Assembly (NCBI GenBank): GCA_004835665.1
Contig: RBKR01000004.1
Span: 868,001 to 932,000, forward strand
Length of the DNA: 64,000 nucleotides
Reading direction: 5' to 3'
Origin: Phoma sp. XZ068
Taxonomy: Eukaryota; Ascomycota; Dothideomycetes; Pleosporales; Didymellaceae
Each line of letters begins with the position of its first letter. Positions within the stretch are counted from its first letter, which is position 1. The translations under genes and the position numbers were made by a program. Below, in pieces: positions 47,450-60,106 of this stretch. The notes beneath the pieces are model-generated. The model was not told the origin of the DNA. It made no database searches and saw only the letters and a list, made by a program, of their open reading frames with translations.

Positions 47450-50086
47450 ACCTTGGGGTGTAGGAAAGAAATATATTATAGGCCCTCTACCATGTATGAC
47501 GCACTCTGACTACATAAATCGAGCATCATCTTTTTGTCATTTATACTAGCTTGAATTTCAGCCATGGCTCTCGTTTCAAAACTTCATGTACACGACTCTT
47601 CTTTGCTTTTACGGGTTAAGTCCATATCCAAGTGTACGAAGCTTTGACCTGTCTAGCTAGATTTTAACTGTTCCATTAGTGCGGTAAATCCATGGCTGAA
47701 AGCTATACTCTGCGATACTTACCAATCTTGCATCTGTTGCGCCCATACGGTCACCGAATTGAATCAACCTGACCGAAAACTCTATACAATAACAGCAGCG
47801 GATCGCAAGCTTAATCACCGTATGTGTGCGCGATCGTGGATGCCCTCGCCTTACAGTGTGCCACCCACGGCGGAGGAGGCAAACACCTGGCTCTCTGAAG
47901 CCACGACAAACGAGTCAATTGAGAAGCCCACTCGCCCATGTCTGCAGGCGCATCATCACAGCCCCAGCGGATTGGAGTTCTTCAAGGCAGCTAAAGGGTG
48001 CCCAGGTGGCGAGGACAACATTGGCGACGAATCCGCGCTTCGCTCTTCAAGTCTTGACACCGGATGGAGAGTCTACTTTAGGCCTCCAGCACCTTGGAAT
48101 TGCAATCCCTACCTGGGCATATTAATTTTCTGACACTGCAACTAGACTGAGAACAGCACATGCACATGCACAACTTGGCGAAGGGATTTGAGGGATCCTG
48201 GCTATACTGCTGGGGGGAATAATACGCGCTAAGCAGGGTAGGGGTTCCCCCCTTTCTGTTAGCTCCGCTTTGGTGAACACAGTCAGACTGTCTTGCGAGA
48301 TTTGCAATGTGGATATCGTGGGGTGGGAATCGTGCTTACTACCGGTGGTTCCATGACTTTTAGGGAAGCTGTGGAGTCTGGAGGAGTGATGTGCATTGTG
48401 TTGTTGATAGTGCACAGGTAGCAGTACCAGGCGAGGAAAGCGCTAAGCACAGTGTCAATGCGAAGATGAAAGTACACAGCGATAGTCACTGAAAGGTGAG
48501 TCGACGGAGCTGCAACTTGTCAATTTCTGATTCTAGAGATATCTCACAAGGTAAGTAGGCCTTTACCGTAGAACGGTTATGGTTTGGGTGCGAGCGGTAA
48601 CTATGGGTTTATTCGGGTAAAAACCAACATTACTGGCTATCCAGTGCTACTGAACATTTATTTTCACATTCTCAGACTTATGACACAGTTCGAAGTCCCG
48701 AGAGGACTACACCTATAGGGACTCTGTATACCGGATTGAGGCGTATTCCCCAAGGACACTAGTTTCACAGAAGCTAAAGTCACAAGATGGTAGACATCAA
48801 CAATCGCTGGTGACATTTTGTTTGCAACAAATCCTGTTCACGATTCACCATTTGCTTGGTTCGGCTTCCATAGAAGACATATTCATCACAGCAGCCTTGC
48901 CATCGCCGTTTGGACCATCCACCTGCCAGCCACAGCGCCTCACCGCGCACACACCGCAAACTTAATTATTCTTGAACAGCCTTGCCTTCAGCCTTTCCAA
49001 TCTACCCTCCTTCGCGCCCGCCTCAACGTGCTTCCCCGTCATCATATCGCTGACCTGTTCCTTTTCCGTCTCCTCTGCCTTCTTCTTCCCTATTCTCATC
49101 AGCCATCAACAACTGTGCCGACCGCGACATGCAAAACCTACTCTGTTCCTCCTCCCACTCCCTCACAACATTCTCCTTCATCTTATTCCACCGCTTCTCC
49201 CCATCAGGCCCACTATACGGATGCCCACCCGTGCTACCACCAGCGAGACTCTCCAGGCCCGCAACGTCCATGACACAAGTGAAGTGAGATTTCGATTTCC
49301 AGACCGAGCAATGAAGAATACAAAGTTTCCACCCGTCACAAACTAACAACCGTCATGCTATGTATCGGACTACAGTGTGGCTTTGCAAGGCGGACATGAT
49401 GGATGGGTATTACATGGCGAGGCTATGCGACGTTGTTGTGTTGCGTGATTGGGCGGGGTGGCTTACGCCCGCGCCCTGTGCATGGTGGTGTTGTGGCTGT
49501 GGGGAAGTTGCATGGTACTCTGTAAGCGTGTACTACACCTACCCGATGGAGCAAGGTGATGTCTACACTTGCATTGTGCGATCCATTCCGTCGACCCTCA
49601 TGTGCAGTACAGGCGTGGTCGAGTAGGTATCATTGGCATCTCAGGTAGTTAACATTGGCATCTCGAGTCGTGAAGATAGGGACAGAATAAAGTTTCGGAG
49701 AAATCGCGAAACGACTTAGTTGGCTTGGGAACGCTTAGCGCTGGCATAGTCGCCCTGACCGTCTTGTGGTACGTTTGATGAGTAGTTCTCTACTAGGCAT
49801 TGGCGAAATGAACCCGAGCTTTGAGGCTGTCGATCATCAGCCTCATCCAATTTCAAGCAACCATCACAAGACACGATCACAATCACGAAAGAGGTAGGTC
49901 TGGAGGGGGTAGTGGTGGTGTCTGGTATATTCATTTCTCTCATCCAAATTCGCTACACCAAGCCTCCTTCAAATAGCGTTAAACATAAGAAATTAAAGAA
50001 TAAACATAAACCCAATAACGTGTGGGTATATCATCCATATACAGGAAATCCTAGAAACGCCCTTCTCGTCTCACGCAACGACTCCT
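47450..50086. other. 2.6-kb region without a supported gene
   Basis: Several frames of 70-150 codons occur, but their composition (Pro/Ser/His-rich from CT-rich DNA at 48.9-49.3 kb) looks like leader or random sequence. No family motif, tRNA or transposon end was recognised. Confidence 0.4.
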
Positions 50087-51463
50087 TTACGAGGAGCCAG
50101 CGTAGACCTTACCAACGGCAGAGAGACCGCTAGCAGAGTTGAGCTGGTTCTCACCAGTGCCGACCATGAACCACGAGTAACCCTGGACCTTGTCGGAAGA
50201 GTCGCAGTAAGCCATGGCCTCCTTGAGGAAGGAAGCGGCCTGCTCCTCGGAAGCGGAGCCGGGGTTGAGACCGAACTCGGTGATCCAGACGGGCTTGCCG
50301 TAGTTGGCTGCGGCCTTCTCGACCTGAGCCTTGAAACGATCAATGGTGGCTTCCTCGTAGATGTCGTAGAAGTGAATGTTCGTCGCGTGGACGATGGCGT
50401 CTGGGCAACCCTCGTGGAAGCGGCTCAACCAATCGAGCCCCATGGGAGCCCCGCCATTTGTGACCGATGGTCCAAGAATGGTGACATCAGGGTGAGAAGA
50501 AGCGATGGGGTTCATGTACTCCTTCCAGGCGGAACAAGCAGCCTCGGGGGTGAGGTTGGCCTGCTCAGCGTGGTCGGGCTCGTTGAAACCCATGACGGCC
50601 TTGGAGCCGGCCTTGACAGCCTTGTCGACGTTGGCCAACCAAGCCTCAGCGGTGGAGTCGGAGACCTTGTGCATCATGGGGATGAAGGGAGCACCGACAT
50701 CCTTGCTCTCGGTCTGGGCCCAGTTGTAGGCGAAGCCGAAGTTGGAGCCGAAGGAAGCGCAGAGCTCACCGTCGTTATAGGCAAGACCACGCTTGGATCC
50801 GCTGTAGGTGGGAGCACCAGAGGGCTTAGGGGCAGCAGAGGAAGCAGCAGGAGTGGAGGAGGCAGCGGCAGCGGTGCTGTAGGCCTTCTGGGCGACTGAG
50901 GTGATAGCAGGGACGGAGGCAGAGGGGGTGTAGGCCTCGTACTCAGCCTTGGAGCTGGAAGCGACGACGGGCTTGGAGGAGGTAGGCTTCTCAGCAGCAG
51001 GAGTCGAGGAGACAACAATGTAGCTGGACTCGCCGGCCTTGGAAGGAAGGGCGACAGAGGAGGTGACAACACCAGCGGAGTAGGCGGAGGAAGCACCGGG
51101 GGTAACGGTGACGGTGGCCTTCTCAGTGGCAGTGACGGTGACGGTAGCAGGACCGCACTGGCCAGCGGGCTTGGAGGAGACGTTCTCAACAACAGCGGAC
51201 TGGGGAGTTCCGTAGATGGTGGAGTAGATAGTGGTGGTGGAGGTAGTGGTCACATCGACGGTGGAAGTCTTGTACTCCTCATAGGTAGCAGTGCCAGCGG
51301 GGACCTGAGTGCTGTTGTAGTTGCCAGACCAACCGCCAGTGGGGTAGGGCTTTCCGGCGCCGGCGACAGGCTTGGAGTGGAACTTGGAGTGACCACCGTA
51401 GGAGGGGTGAGCGGCAGCGGCGCCGATAAGGGCCAAAAGGCTGATCTTGGTCATGGAGGACAT
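50087..51463 (-). CDS. GH128 cell-wall protein (Asl1-like glycosyl hydrolase core)
   Basis: Single exon of 458 aa. An N-terminal signal peptide (about residues 1-19, TKISLLALIGAAAAHPS) is followed by ~200 residues of Ser/Thr/Val-rich, probably O-glycosylated stalk (TTTSTTTIYSTIYG, TVTVTATEKATVTVTPG). The catalytic part begins SKRGLAYND at ~residue 225. VMGFNEPDHAEQ carries the acid/base glutamate and VWITEFGLNPG the nucleophile. These are signatures of GH128 endo-beta-1,3-glucanases. The domain order matches Asl1-type wall proteins of filamentous fungi. No GPI-like tail follows (it ends GKVYAGSS). Codons are strongly C-ending, suggesting high expression. Confidence 0.92.
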   Translation of the reverse strand: MSSMTKISLLALIGAAAAHPSYGGHSKFHSKPVAGAGKPYPTGGWSGNYNSTQVPAGTATYEEYKTSTVDVTTTSTTTIYSTIYGTPQSAVVENVSSKPAGQCGPATVTVTATEKATVTVTPGASSAYSAGVVTSSVALPSKAGESSYIVVSSTPAAEKPTSSKPVVASSSKAEYEAYTPSASVPAITSVAQKAYSTAAAASSTPAASSAAPKPSGAPTYSGSKRGLAYNDGELCASFGSNFGFAYNWAQTESKDVGAPFIPMMHKVSDSTAEAWLANVDKAVKAGSKAVMGFNEPDHAEQANLTPEAACSAWKEYMNPIASSHPDVTILGPSVTNGGAPMGLDWLSRFHEGCPDAIVHATNIHFYDIYEEATIDRFKAQVEKAAANYGKPVWITEFGLNPGSASEEQAASFLKEAMAYCDSSDKVQGYSWFMVGTGENQLNSASGLSAVGKVYAGSS

Positions 51464-54112
51464 GTTGATGTTGAGGTACAGGGTATCTTGTACGTTGCTA
51501 GATGGACAGAACAGTGAACGAGCCGACCAGGGCTGAGGCGGATTCGCAAAAGAGAGTGTGGTGTTCGAAAGAACGTGGGGAGCGAATGCTCGTAGGGAAA
51601 GACAGCGACAGCTCTGGTGGGAGTTTGGGACGTTGCGGGCGCGATGGGGGGACGGGGTGCCTTCAGTTCATATACGAAAACGGGGAGAGCGGATCCCCCC
51701 ATGGCTAGGACAAGGCCTGGAAGACTGGCGGGACGCGGCAGTGAGCGCTTTCGCAGACAGACTCTTCCAATCCTGGTTGCACCCAGGATAGCCTGCAGCG
51801 AGCTGGCGGCTGCCGACCAGGGGCAAGCGTCAATGGGGCCATGTCGTGGAAATGAGCCGTGCAGCCAGTCAGAGCAGGCGCTGCGACCAAGGCCTCGGCC
51901 GCTCATCTCAGAAAGTGAACTGATGCTGGTCATTGATCGGCGCGATGAAAGCTTGACTTGTTCAGAGGGCCCGCGGTGGCGCTGCCTTATTCGACGCCGT
52001 CGAGCGCCATCGTTTCACTCATTCAGGAACCCGCACACCCGCCAGGAACAGCCGCCAGGGGATGAGGCCAACAGCGACAAGCGGCATGCGTTTGCACATC
52101 CACCAGATGATGTGTCGACTTCAGACGGTGATGTCAACTTGTTGACGAGAACTCTGGTGCGTGACGTGCGGACAGTCTGGGTCTGTCAGCGTGAGCTGTC
52201 CCATGCGCAATGGAGTTTTGTCCCACAGTAGCGACGTGCAAGTCATTCATCATTCGCTGCCCCCGGAGCTCCATCCACACTCGCTGGACTGGGATATTGA
52301 CGCGGGCAGCAGACGCTTGGCGACCCCAGCGGCCTCCTCACCTCATTTGCGTGATCGACTCGGAATTTATTGTTTGCTAGAAATAAAGGGATGACGTTCG
52401 TGGGCGTTGTTGCGTGACCAGCAGTTTCATTGCGGACCGTTTATTTGTCGATAAAGTATTAAGTTAATGTCAAGCAGTTGAAGGTGAGGCTGCGCGACGT
52501 GGCTGCTTCGATACTGCCCTTACACCGTTGGGTGCACTGAAAAGGAAGGCGCACCGGGCGCCCAGCAGCGTGTGGCATGGCGCACACGCAACGGGACGTC
52601 GAAATACGAGATTCAATTGCGCACAGCTGGGGGCTGCCGTACGGCAATTGAGCATTGTCTTCGTTCAGCTCGTATTGTACGACTTCAGTCGATTCTTTGT
52701 TCCTTTGTGTGGTGACAGAGAGGGCTGTCTGCAAGCAGCACACAACATATCAAGGGTGACCCTTCAATCCCAGCACTGGGGTCACAGTGTTCCACGTGTC
52801 GGGAGCCGCGTGTTTGAGCAGGCGATTTCCTGTGAGAACTACTCCTTTGGGTTATCCTTGCTGCAGGGGCACTCTATTCTCGACGTTCGTTGCACCTCAG
52901 CATCGACTTCAACGTCTGCCTTCTCGTGAGCTGAGCATCCAACAGCCGCGTCAACGAGACAAGCCTCAGCTCTCGGTCCGGCACCTCAGTGTCTGTGGAC
53001 CTCCCGCCAGCCAGCTGCAACGTTCCAACGTCATCATGGCCCACCCGCATGATGCGCCGTTGCGATCTTGATGCCTCTCCACACACACACCTCAGATTTG
53101 CGCTCGAGAACCGTCTCCCCACAACTCCATCACTCTCGTCGCGTGGGATTTCCACAATTCTTACTACGATTTTCCATCTCTTCTTCGATGATTGGTTGGT
53201 GGTTCATGCATGCTTCAACAAACGAGCCAATGAGATGCGACGATGGTGGAAAATGCAGCTATCGATAAGTGTTTTCTGGTCCTGCATTAGTGTTATGCAG
53301 AGCCTGTGCAAGACTCATACCGTTGCACTGTTGAACCATTTTTCATTTCTCAACACCGAGCGAGTGAACGAGCACACCGGTCGCTTGACTCGATATTGAG
53401 GCGACTTTGGGCTTCAACTTGCTGCCACTTGAGGTGAGGTGATGAAACGAATTACGTTGCCGAGATGTTAGATTCCAGAAGCTTTTCAGATTGATCGGAC
53501 GGAGATCACAATCATTGTGGCGAACATGTGAGCCGTCATCATCGGTTCTAGATGCAATTGATTTCGTGGAACGCCAGATTCGGATCGCTGGCGTACCAAA
53601 GCACCTTTCGGCGGCTCTGCGTCTGAGCCGTAGCGTCCGTTGCTGTATTGACTTCAGATGCTGATCTACATGTCAGCATCCTTTATTGTCTGCTTGAAAG
53701 CTCGAGGTGATTGTTTTGAAGCGAAAATACTGTTCGCCCCCGTAAAAGTCATCTCCGCGTAGTTCGTTTCAATGTAAACATAGTTCTGTGGTCTGTCACT
53801 GTAAGTTTCAAAACACCCGCCGGCAACATGCGACACCCGTCGTGAGTTTGGGTTCATGGATCCTGCACGAGCGCGAAACAATGGTGGGAGTGGCAAGAAG
53901 CTGGGATCAATGGTTTTAATGTCTTTCCAATTCGATGATCTCGATATTTGAGATTCGATGCCATATCTTCAGGTGATCCGTAGACGCCTGTAATTACTCC
54001 AGGTCGTGAATGTCCTCCGTACGCCATGCTATGCAGACCGCCAGGGGAATCTGCCCAATGCAATGCTCACCAAACGCCTGTTGTATTATGCGAACCGCCG
54101 AGCCCTCACAGC
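51464..54112. other. 2.6-kb region upstream of the GH128 gene
   Basis: This holds the GH128 promoter and the cullin-3 3' end. The reading frames (up to 204 codons at 51617-52231) lack motifs and start context that I would trust. I see no gene. Confidence 0.4.
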
Positions 54113-56829
54113 CTATGCAAGATATCGATACGAGTCTACCTTCGCTCCGTCGATTCGCTCAAGATACTCTCGCTCGATGAGAGATTCGATGCGCTTCTTG
54201 ACCATGTTGACCTCAGGTTTGAACTGACCGGCCAGTTGGCTGAGAGTCTCAAGAAGGAGCTGCTGATGCGAGAGTTCCTTGCGTTGTCTATGTCTTGTCA
54301 GTACCATTGAGAGAACGATGCGCGAGATACGTACTTCATGATTCGAACAACAGCAGCCTCAATGCAGAATTGTCGTGAATCATCGTTCTTCTTTTCGGTC
54401 TCTCGTCGCTCTCGGTCGCTCTCAACCTTGTTGCCGCTGCTAATCACGCCGACCTTGATCTTGACGAATTTGCCGTTGAAGCCTTCGTTGAAAAAGAACT
54501 TGTCTGTTGGCTTCACATCCTTTGACATGGGCTCCTTGACCAAGATGCGCGTCTTCGGTGCAACAGCCAGAGACTGCAGATTCCTGATCAAGTCCGGAGC
54601 TGGAATATTCGTCTGCGCCTGGATCTCTTCAAAGGTCAAGTGCTGATCTGCAGGCAAATCGTTGAACAGCAGCAGGATGACCATGCCGTACGTGGGTACA
54701 TTGAGCTCGTGGCGACGCTCCTTGAACGATCCATCCTTCTGCTGCACTTTCTTAAAGGTAGCCCGGATGTCTGCTGATCCCATGTTGGCCAGCCAGGTAA
54801 GTTGTCGCCCAGAGTGCTTCTCGTTGTAATACTTCTCGAAGCCGCGCTTTACCTTCTCCACGGCAGTTGGGAAGTTGCATCGTGGTCGACCTTCCCCATC
54901 TTCGACTGTGCCACCAATGGTCTCGAGCGACCATGTCATGCTTGTAAGTACGTTGATGTTGAGGTCGATGCGCTTTGGATCCTTTTCGCCAAGGCCTTCA
55001 ACGTGCTTCTTGAAGCCAGCAGTGAGTTCTTCAGAGATAGTCATGTCCTTGAACATGGCCTCCAGCTTAAGTGTGAAGTTGTTTCCGAGCTCGATCTTCA
55101 TCTTTGAAATCATCTGCTTCTCAACTTCGTTGCTGATTGACTTGTTCATCAACAGTCGCCTGCAGAGATGTTTCTTGTAGTAGCGCTCGAAGAGGTCCTT
55201 GTCCTGAACATACCGCAGAAGGATGATGGCCTTTTCTAGAACGGCATCAATCTCCATTTCTGTCTTGCCCTTGATGCCTTTCTTCATGTTCTCGTCGATG
55301 AAAAGTGAAATGTATTCAGATGATCGTGGGAATGTAGGAGAGTTGATGAATTCGGCGAAGCTTCTGGTCACTGCTTGTTGCAAGAGGCCGTCTGCCTCGA
55401 ATGAGTCTCGCCAAATTCGGTCGAACTTGTCTTTCAGCGTGAGAACGTCCTCGACCCACTTGATTGCGGCCACAGTCTGCTGGTTGATGCTTTTCTCCTG
55501 TGCAACCTTCTTATTCTTGTCCGCGGGATCCGATGCCGGTGCAGGAACAGGGGCTGGAGCTGGAGCTTGTGATGCAGCAATGGCGTCGTTGTTGACATCT
55601 GTGCCAATGTCGACGATTCGCTTCTGGATAGCTCGCGTGAGCTCCGATTTTTTCTCGTCCACACGTCTATTTAGATCGTATACAAGGTTTAACTCTTCTA
55701 ACCTGTCATTGTCAATCATGTACCGTACTCCGCTCTCCATTTCCACCAGCTCGTGTATCCGATTCTTGATCAACTCATCCTCAACGACTTTTTGGATCTT
55801 TGGTCCTGTGCTGTCTAGCAGCGTCTGTTTGCATCGCTCATCTTCCTCGTAGATTCTTCTTCGGGCGTGTCTGCAATATGCCCCAGCATCAGAGTCGCGC
55901 AGCAAAAGCTCAGATTCGCTCTTGTAGAACTCCCTGCTAGTATCGAGGTACTCTCGCTCAAATGAGACATTGTACAGACGCTGCTCTTCCGACTCAGTCT
56001 CATCTTCATGAAGCCCCTCAAGCATCCATACACATGACTTAATGAGATGCTTGTCGATGACATCGCCGTCGCGCTCCATCTGGATCTGATCAAGGATTAC
56101 GCGGTTTAGGAGGCCGAGAAGTAAGCGCGCATCGTGATCGGAGACTGGTGAGCGTAGAATCTCGTCGCGGAAGAGGACCATGGCAGCATTGAAGATGGAT
56201 GGCCGGCGGTGGTCTGCGCAGTAGACACGATCCTAGAGCAGCCAGTGTAAGTAGTCACACCATCTTGAAGGTATCGAGAGCACAGCTTACCATGTACATG
56301 AGCACATCTGCTAACATGCTCATGCAGACCTGATGGTCTCCCCAAGCTTGCTTCAGGCCCTTTAAGAACTTCTCGCCTGCGACTCGTCTCTCGTTCGCAG
56401 TCGTGCCACCTAGGCTTTGTACATTGACAAGGAGGTTCGGTGAAAGCAACTGTTGGATGGTGGCGCGGACTTCACTGCTCAGCCAGTTGCGCTCGAACTC
56501 GTGTACGTTTCGATACAAATCTTCACCCTTCTTCTTCAGGACAATGCGGTAGGCGTGACGATACAGCTCCTCATAAGACAGCTTCGAAGCATTTTTGGTG
56601 TGAATCTCACGGAAGGCAGCCTCAATAGTTGCCCATGTATTCTCAAAATCGATTTCGTCTCCGTGCAGACCCTAAGTGCACCGCGCTGTTAGCGGCGTTT
56701 TGCAGTGAGGGCAGGCGTCGAGTGAACGCGTCATATACAACGTATTATAAGACAGTGGTGGAAGGCGAGATGACGGTGACTTACCCTGCGCGGAGGCCGA
56801 ATTCGTTGCCTGCCACGACCTGCAATCAT
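54113..56829 (-). CDS. CUL3: Cullin-3 (scaffold of CRL3 ubiquitin ligases)
   Basis: The scaffold joins BTB adaptors to Rbx1/E2 in a cullin-RING ligase. Four exons (56785-56829, 56291-56671, 54335-56232, 54113-54293) encode 834 aa. Exon 1 encodes MIAGRGRQRIRPPRR, a basic Cul3 start, followed by GLHGDEIDFENTW and EIHTKNASKLSYEELYRHAY. The cullin-homology core contains YKKHLCRRLLMNKS and FNDLPADQHLTFEEIQAQT. The C-terminal winged-helix block has VVRIMK, whose lysine is the expected Nedd8 site, then RKELSHQQLLLETLSQL and ends YRYLA. The last intron (54294-54334) is only 41 nt and splits that lysine codon. Confidence 0.95.
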
Positions 56830-57242
56830 GTTGTCCTGATGTGAATGCTATTGGCGAGTGCTTGAGAGCTACGGGACCAACTTGGTGTGTGGGCGGCTGA
56901 GGGAGGGGATCTGGTGGCGGGGTCGACGTGCAGGCTGCTGGTTACAGTAGGAGCGACAGGACAGAACGAACGTAACAGTGGCGGCAGCAGTAGCAGTAGC
57001 AGTGAATGACGACAGACGGGCGACACGAGAGTGTGGTGTTAAAGCTCGCGCCTCGGGGTTTCGGCGGGGATGCTCGCAGTTGCCCGCAAGCAGATGACGA
57101 TGGTTCTTGGCGCTTCGGCGCCTCGGTGGAGACGACTTTTGTCCGCAGCTTCAGGTCAAGCTTCATTCAAGACTCACAACACATTGCCGCTTCTTTTTCG
57201 GTCGCCCCCGCCAAAATTGACTCGGTTTTTATCCTGCTTGTC
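56830..57242. promoter_or_regulatory. Divergent promoter of CUL3 and ZIM17-like genes
   Basis: This 413-bp region lies between opposite start codons. It contains GCA/GTA-type trinucleotide runs near 56983-57002. No named site is identified. Confidence 0.35.
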
Positions 57243-57915
57243 ATGCGCTCGTCTATGTCTTTGCTGCGCTCCTGCGCCCGCACAACTGCGCCCCGAGCGG
57301 CATGGGCTCCCCTTGCAGAACACATTCCAGCTGCCTCAAAGCGCCTCATTCACACGCCGCGAACGTCAGCTCTTACGCGCCCTTCGATTGTCCTTTCCAG
57401 GACACGCCTTCCATCTACGGCTCGCTTTGAATCCAGTGCAGCGACACCACCACCGAGCAATACATCAACTCAGGCACCGGAATCGCGCCTCGACCGCGAC
57501 CAAGTGCCTTCGTACGAGCTCACGTTTACATGCAAAGTTTGCGAGACTCGTTCGTCGCACCGCTTGTCTAAGCAGGGCTATCATAAAGGAACTATCTTGA
57601 TATCATGCCCTGGTTGCAAGAACAGGCATTTGATCAGTGATCATCTCAAGGTATGTTGGATGGATTAATGCAATGACCTCGTTGCTAACTTTCTTTCAGA
57701 TATTTTCAGACAAGTCTGTCACAATTGAAGACCTGATTAAGGAGAAGGGCGATCTTGTCAAGCGCGGGTCCTTGAGCGCAGATGGCGACGTTGAGTTCTG
57801 GGATGATGGATCCTCCACACCACGTTCGGCGCACTTCCACACCGATTCAACAGCCAGCGGCGACGAACGGTTGACCGATAAGAACCAACCCTCTTCGCAA
57901 ACTCCAAAGGATTAA
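57243..57915 (+). CDS. ZIM17: DNL-type zinc finger protein, mitochondrial Hsp70 escort (Zim17/Tim15-like)
   Basis: This matrix protein keeps mitochondrial Hsp70 soluble and supports protein import. Two exons (57243-57650, 57700-57915; intron 49 nt) encode 207 aa. ATG 57243 (MRSSMSLLRSCARTTAPRAA) begins an Arg/Ser-rich presequence with no acidic residues at first. The DNL zinc finger is YELTFTCKVCETRSSHRLS, then GTILISCPGCKNRHLISDHL, with the two CxxC pairs. The acidic/Ser-rich tail (~65 residues) is longer than in yeast. An in-frame ATG at 57006 exists but would place ~79 unlikely residues in front of the presequence. Confidence 0.93.
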
Positions 57916-59180
57916 CATCTCAACATACACACCAGCTGCTGGCCAGCACGACTATACTCTGTACAACCATCATCCCTCTGTAACATAATGTAGCGACAAA
58001 TGTACGACGAACGAATAGACAGCGCTCATGCCTGGGAAATGCTCGCAAAAATTCAAGGCGTTATCTTCTTTCGGTTGAAATTCAACTGGCAATTACATCT
58101 GTGGTATATTTTCACCCAGGCAATTCACCTTTTCTCTCGTTGCGTCCATGCGCAGCTGGCCAATACCAATCTGCACGAGCAGGGACTGCACAAGCTCGAC
58201 TGTGGGCTCGGAAAGCAGTGATTGCAATGTCGTCTCCGGGACTGCGTAGGACGCGGCCAGATAGCCCACGTTTACTGCGGCGGCCGCCAAGTTGGTGAGC
58301 AAATTGTCGACAGCTCAGCGCATTGTCGAGAGCGTGTAGCAAAGGCGCGCCAGCTTCGGTATTCCAAACCCACTTCCGTTAGTGGGTGGGCGAATGAAGT
58401 TTGTCGAAGACTTGAAGGACTCATTTAGCTTATGGGCAAGACCGACTATATAGCTTATTGAGTGCAAGATACTTGGCTGGTGAAAGTGCTGTCCTCATCA
58501 GACAACCTCTGTAGCAAGTGAAAGACAATCTGTTAGTCTGCGCTCTGCTGGGGCAGCAACAGGTCACTGCGCAGAGGTACGTACGTGAAGTAACACACTA
58601 TACTGCGAGATAAGATCGGAATCGCATCTGGACATAGTACTTCACATTGAGGGTCAGGCCCGAACCTAATGCGTTACAGGCTTTGCCATGATGTCGATGT
58701 GTAGGCAGCTCAAGAATTGACACTCGAAAAAATTCCTCATGGCAAGCTGCGAAGGAAACCACAGTTACAGTCGAGCGATAGGTTCCGCCGTCGTCTACTG
58801 CATGGTGGCTCCAATTCTGCATCATCCTGGCTCCGAGGTCGTTCCGAGTCATTCCACGATTGCAATCACTGCTGGTACACAAAGAACAAGTGGACTACAG
58901 GAGGAAGGATCGTGCACCTCGCGCAACCGAGCCGCCCTAGTCACCAGTGTGCATATAGCCTCTACAGTCACTTCACCACCCTCCTCTATTGATATGCGAG
59001 CCCACGGCGTGAGCTTAATGAAGGTGACTATGTTTTGATGATCAAGCAACAGCCTCGGAAGTGCCGCTTCGCACCGACTTGACGCGAATAATTTGTCAGC
59101 ACAGTTGTATAAGAGCAACGACAAAATATAGAGATATCGAGAATATATCCATCGTGGCGTTCAAACAGAGCTTGAGCAAG
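57916..59180. other. 1.3-kb spacer downstream of ZIM17-like gene
   Basis: No gene is called. A minus-strand frame at 58093-58302 has an alanine/leucine-rich, protein-like translation but no upstream exon or start I could support (see rejected items). Confidence 0.4.
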
Positions 59181-59891
59181 ATGACCAACTTCAGCATCAA
59201 CATCGTGTCGGACACAACCTGCCGTATGTCTCCTTGGACGAAATTGCACAAAGCAAAAACTGACAAGTTCACAGCATGGTGCTATGTCGGTAAGAAGCGC
59301 CTCGAAAAAGGCATTGCAGCATACAAGCAGAAGTACCCAGAGTCAAATGATACGTTTTCGACACAATGGTTTCCTTTTTACCTAAATCCCGATGCCGGCA
59401 AGAGCGTCGACAAGCAGGAGACGATGTACAAGAAGTTCGGCAAGGAGCGCACAGCAACCATGCATCAGATGCTTGCCAAGATCGGCCATGATGAGGGAAT
59501 CAACTTCAAGTTCGGCGGCAACACTGGAAACACCCGCGATTCGCATCGCCTTGTTCAGCTTGGCAAGACCAAAGGGCCGAAGTTGCAAACGCGCGTTGTC
59601 GAGGAGCTGTTTGCTGGGTACTTTGAGAATGAAAGAGATATTACGACGCAAGAAGTGCTGATTGAGAGCGGTGTGAAGGCCGGCCTTGAGGAGAAGGAGA
59701 TCAAGGAGTGGTTGGATAGTGGCAAGGGTGGCGCCGCGGTTGACAAAGAGGTGCAGGATGCGCGCGAGCAAAACATCACTGGGGTACCGAACTTCACGAT
59801 CAACGATCGCTTCGAGATTGGCGGGGCGCAGGAGCCAGCTGCTTTTGTGCAGTTGTTTGAGCGTTTGAAGAGGATGGATGGCAGTCTATGA
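59181..59891 (+). CDS. DsbA-family thioredoxin-fold oxidoreductase (FrnE-like)
   Basis: Two exons (59181-59223, 59275-59891; intron 51 nt) encode 219 aa. Splicing creates the active-site CPWC in IVSDTTCPWCYVGKKRLEKG; unspliced reading would destroy it. The helical insert includes NFKFGGNTGNTRDSHRLVQLGK, a typical FrnE/2-hydroxychromene isomerase-like segment. NITGVPNFTINDRFEIGGAQEPAAF contains the cis-proline (GVPNF) and C-terminal thioredoxin-fold signature. No signal peptide, so it is probably cytosolic. The substrate is unknown; fungal members are often annotated as polyketide-related or thiol oxidoreductases on weak grounds. Confidence 0.9.
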   Translation: MTNFSINIVSDTTCRMSPWTKLHKAKTDKFTAWCYVGKKRLEKGIAAYKQKYPESNDTFSTQWFPFYLNPDAGKSVDKQETMYKKFGKERTATMHQMLAKIGHDEGINFKFGGNTGNTRDSHRLVQLGKTKGPKLQTRVVEELFAGYFENERDITTQEVLIESGVKAGLEEKEIKEWLDSGKGGAAVDKEVQDAREQNITGVPNFTINDRFEIGGAQEPAAFVQLFERLKRMDGSL

Positions 59892-60106
59892 AGTGTAGAC
59901 TGTGATTTAAGACCATGAATGCATAGGATCAGTTCACACCAAAGTGTCGAAAACACGATGCGGTCAGTTTCAATAAACAGTAATTCCAACAGTTCAAGAA
60001 GCCATACACACCTCATACTCAGTACCCGTACCCATGGCTTATCAACGCTTCTGAATAATTAAGCATTTCGCAAGACCAACCAGTACCACTACACAAACTG
60101 CACACA

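Noticed and set aside
48818..49346. Overlapping plus-strand frames of 124-151 codons
   Set aside because: Ser/Pro/His-rich translations from CT-rich DNA with no domain, signal or supported splice; they resemble untranslated or random sequence.
51617..52231. 204-codon plus-strand frame upstream of the GH128 gene
   Set aside because: Arg/Gly/Pro-rich, no motif, and it occupies the promoter side of a highly expressed-looking gene.
58093..58302. Minus-strand frame with an alanine/leucine-rich, protein-like translation (VNVGYLAASYAVPETTL)
   Set aside because: It begins at a TTG and has a stop just upstream. I found no upstream exon or ATG to support it. It could be a remnant or chance frame; a homology search would decide.
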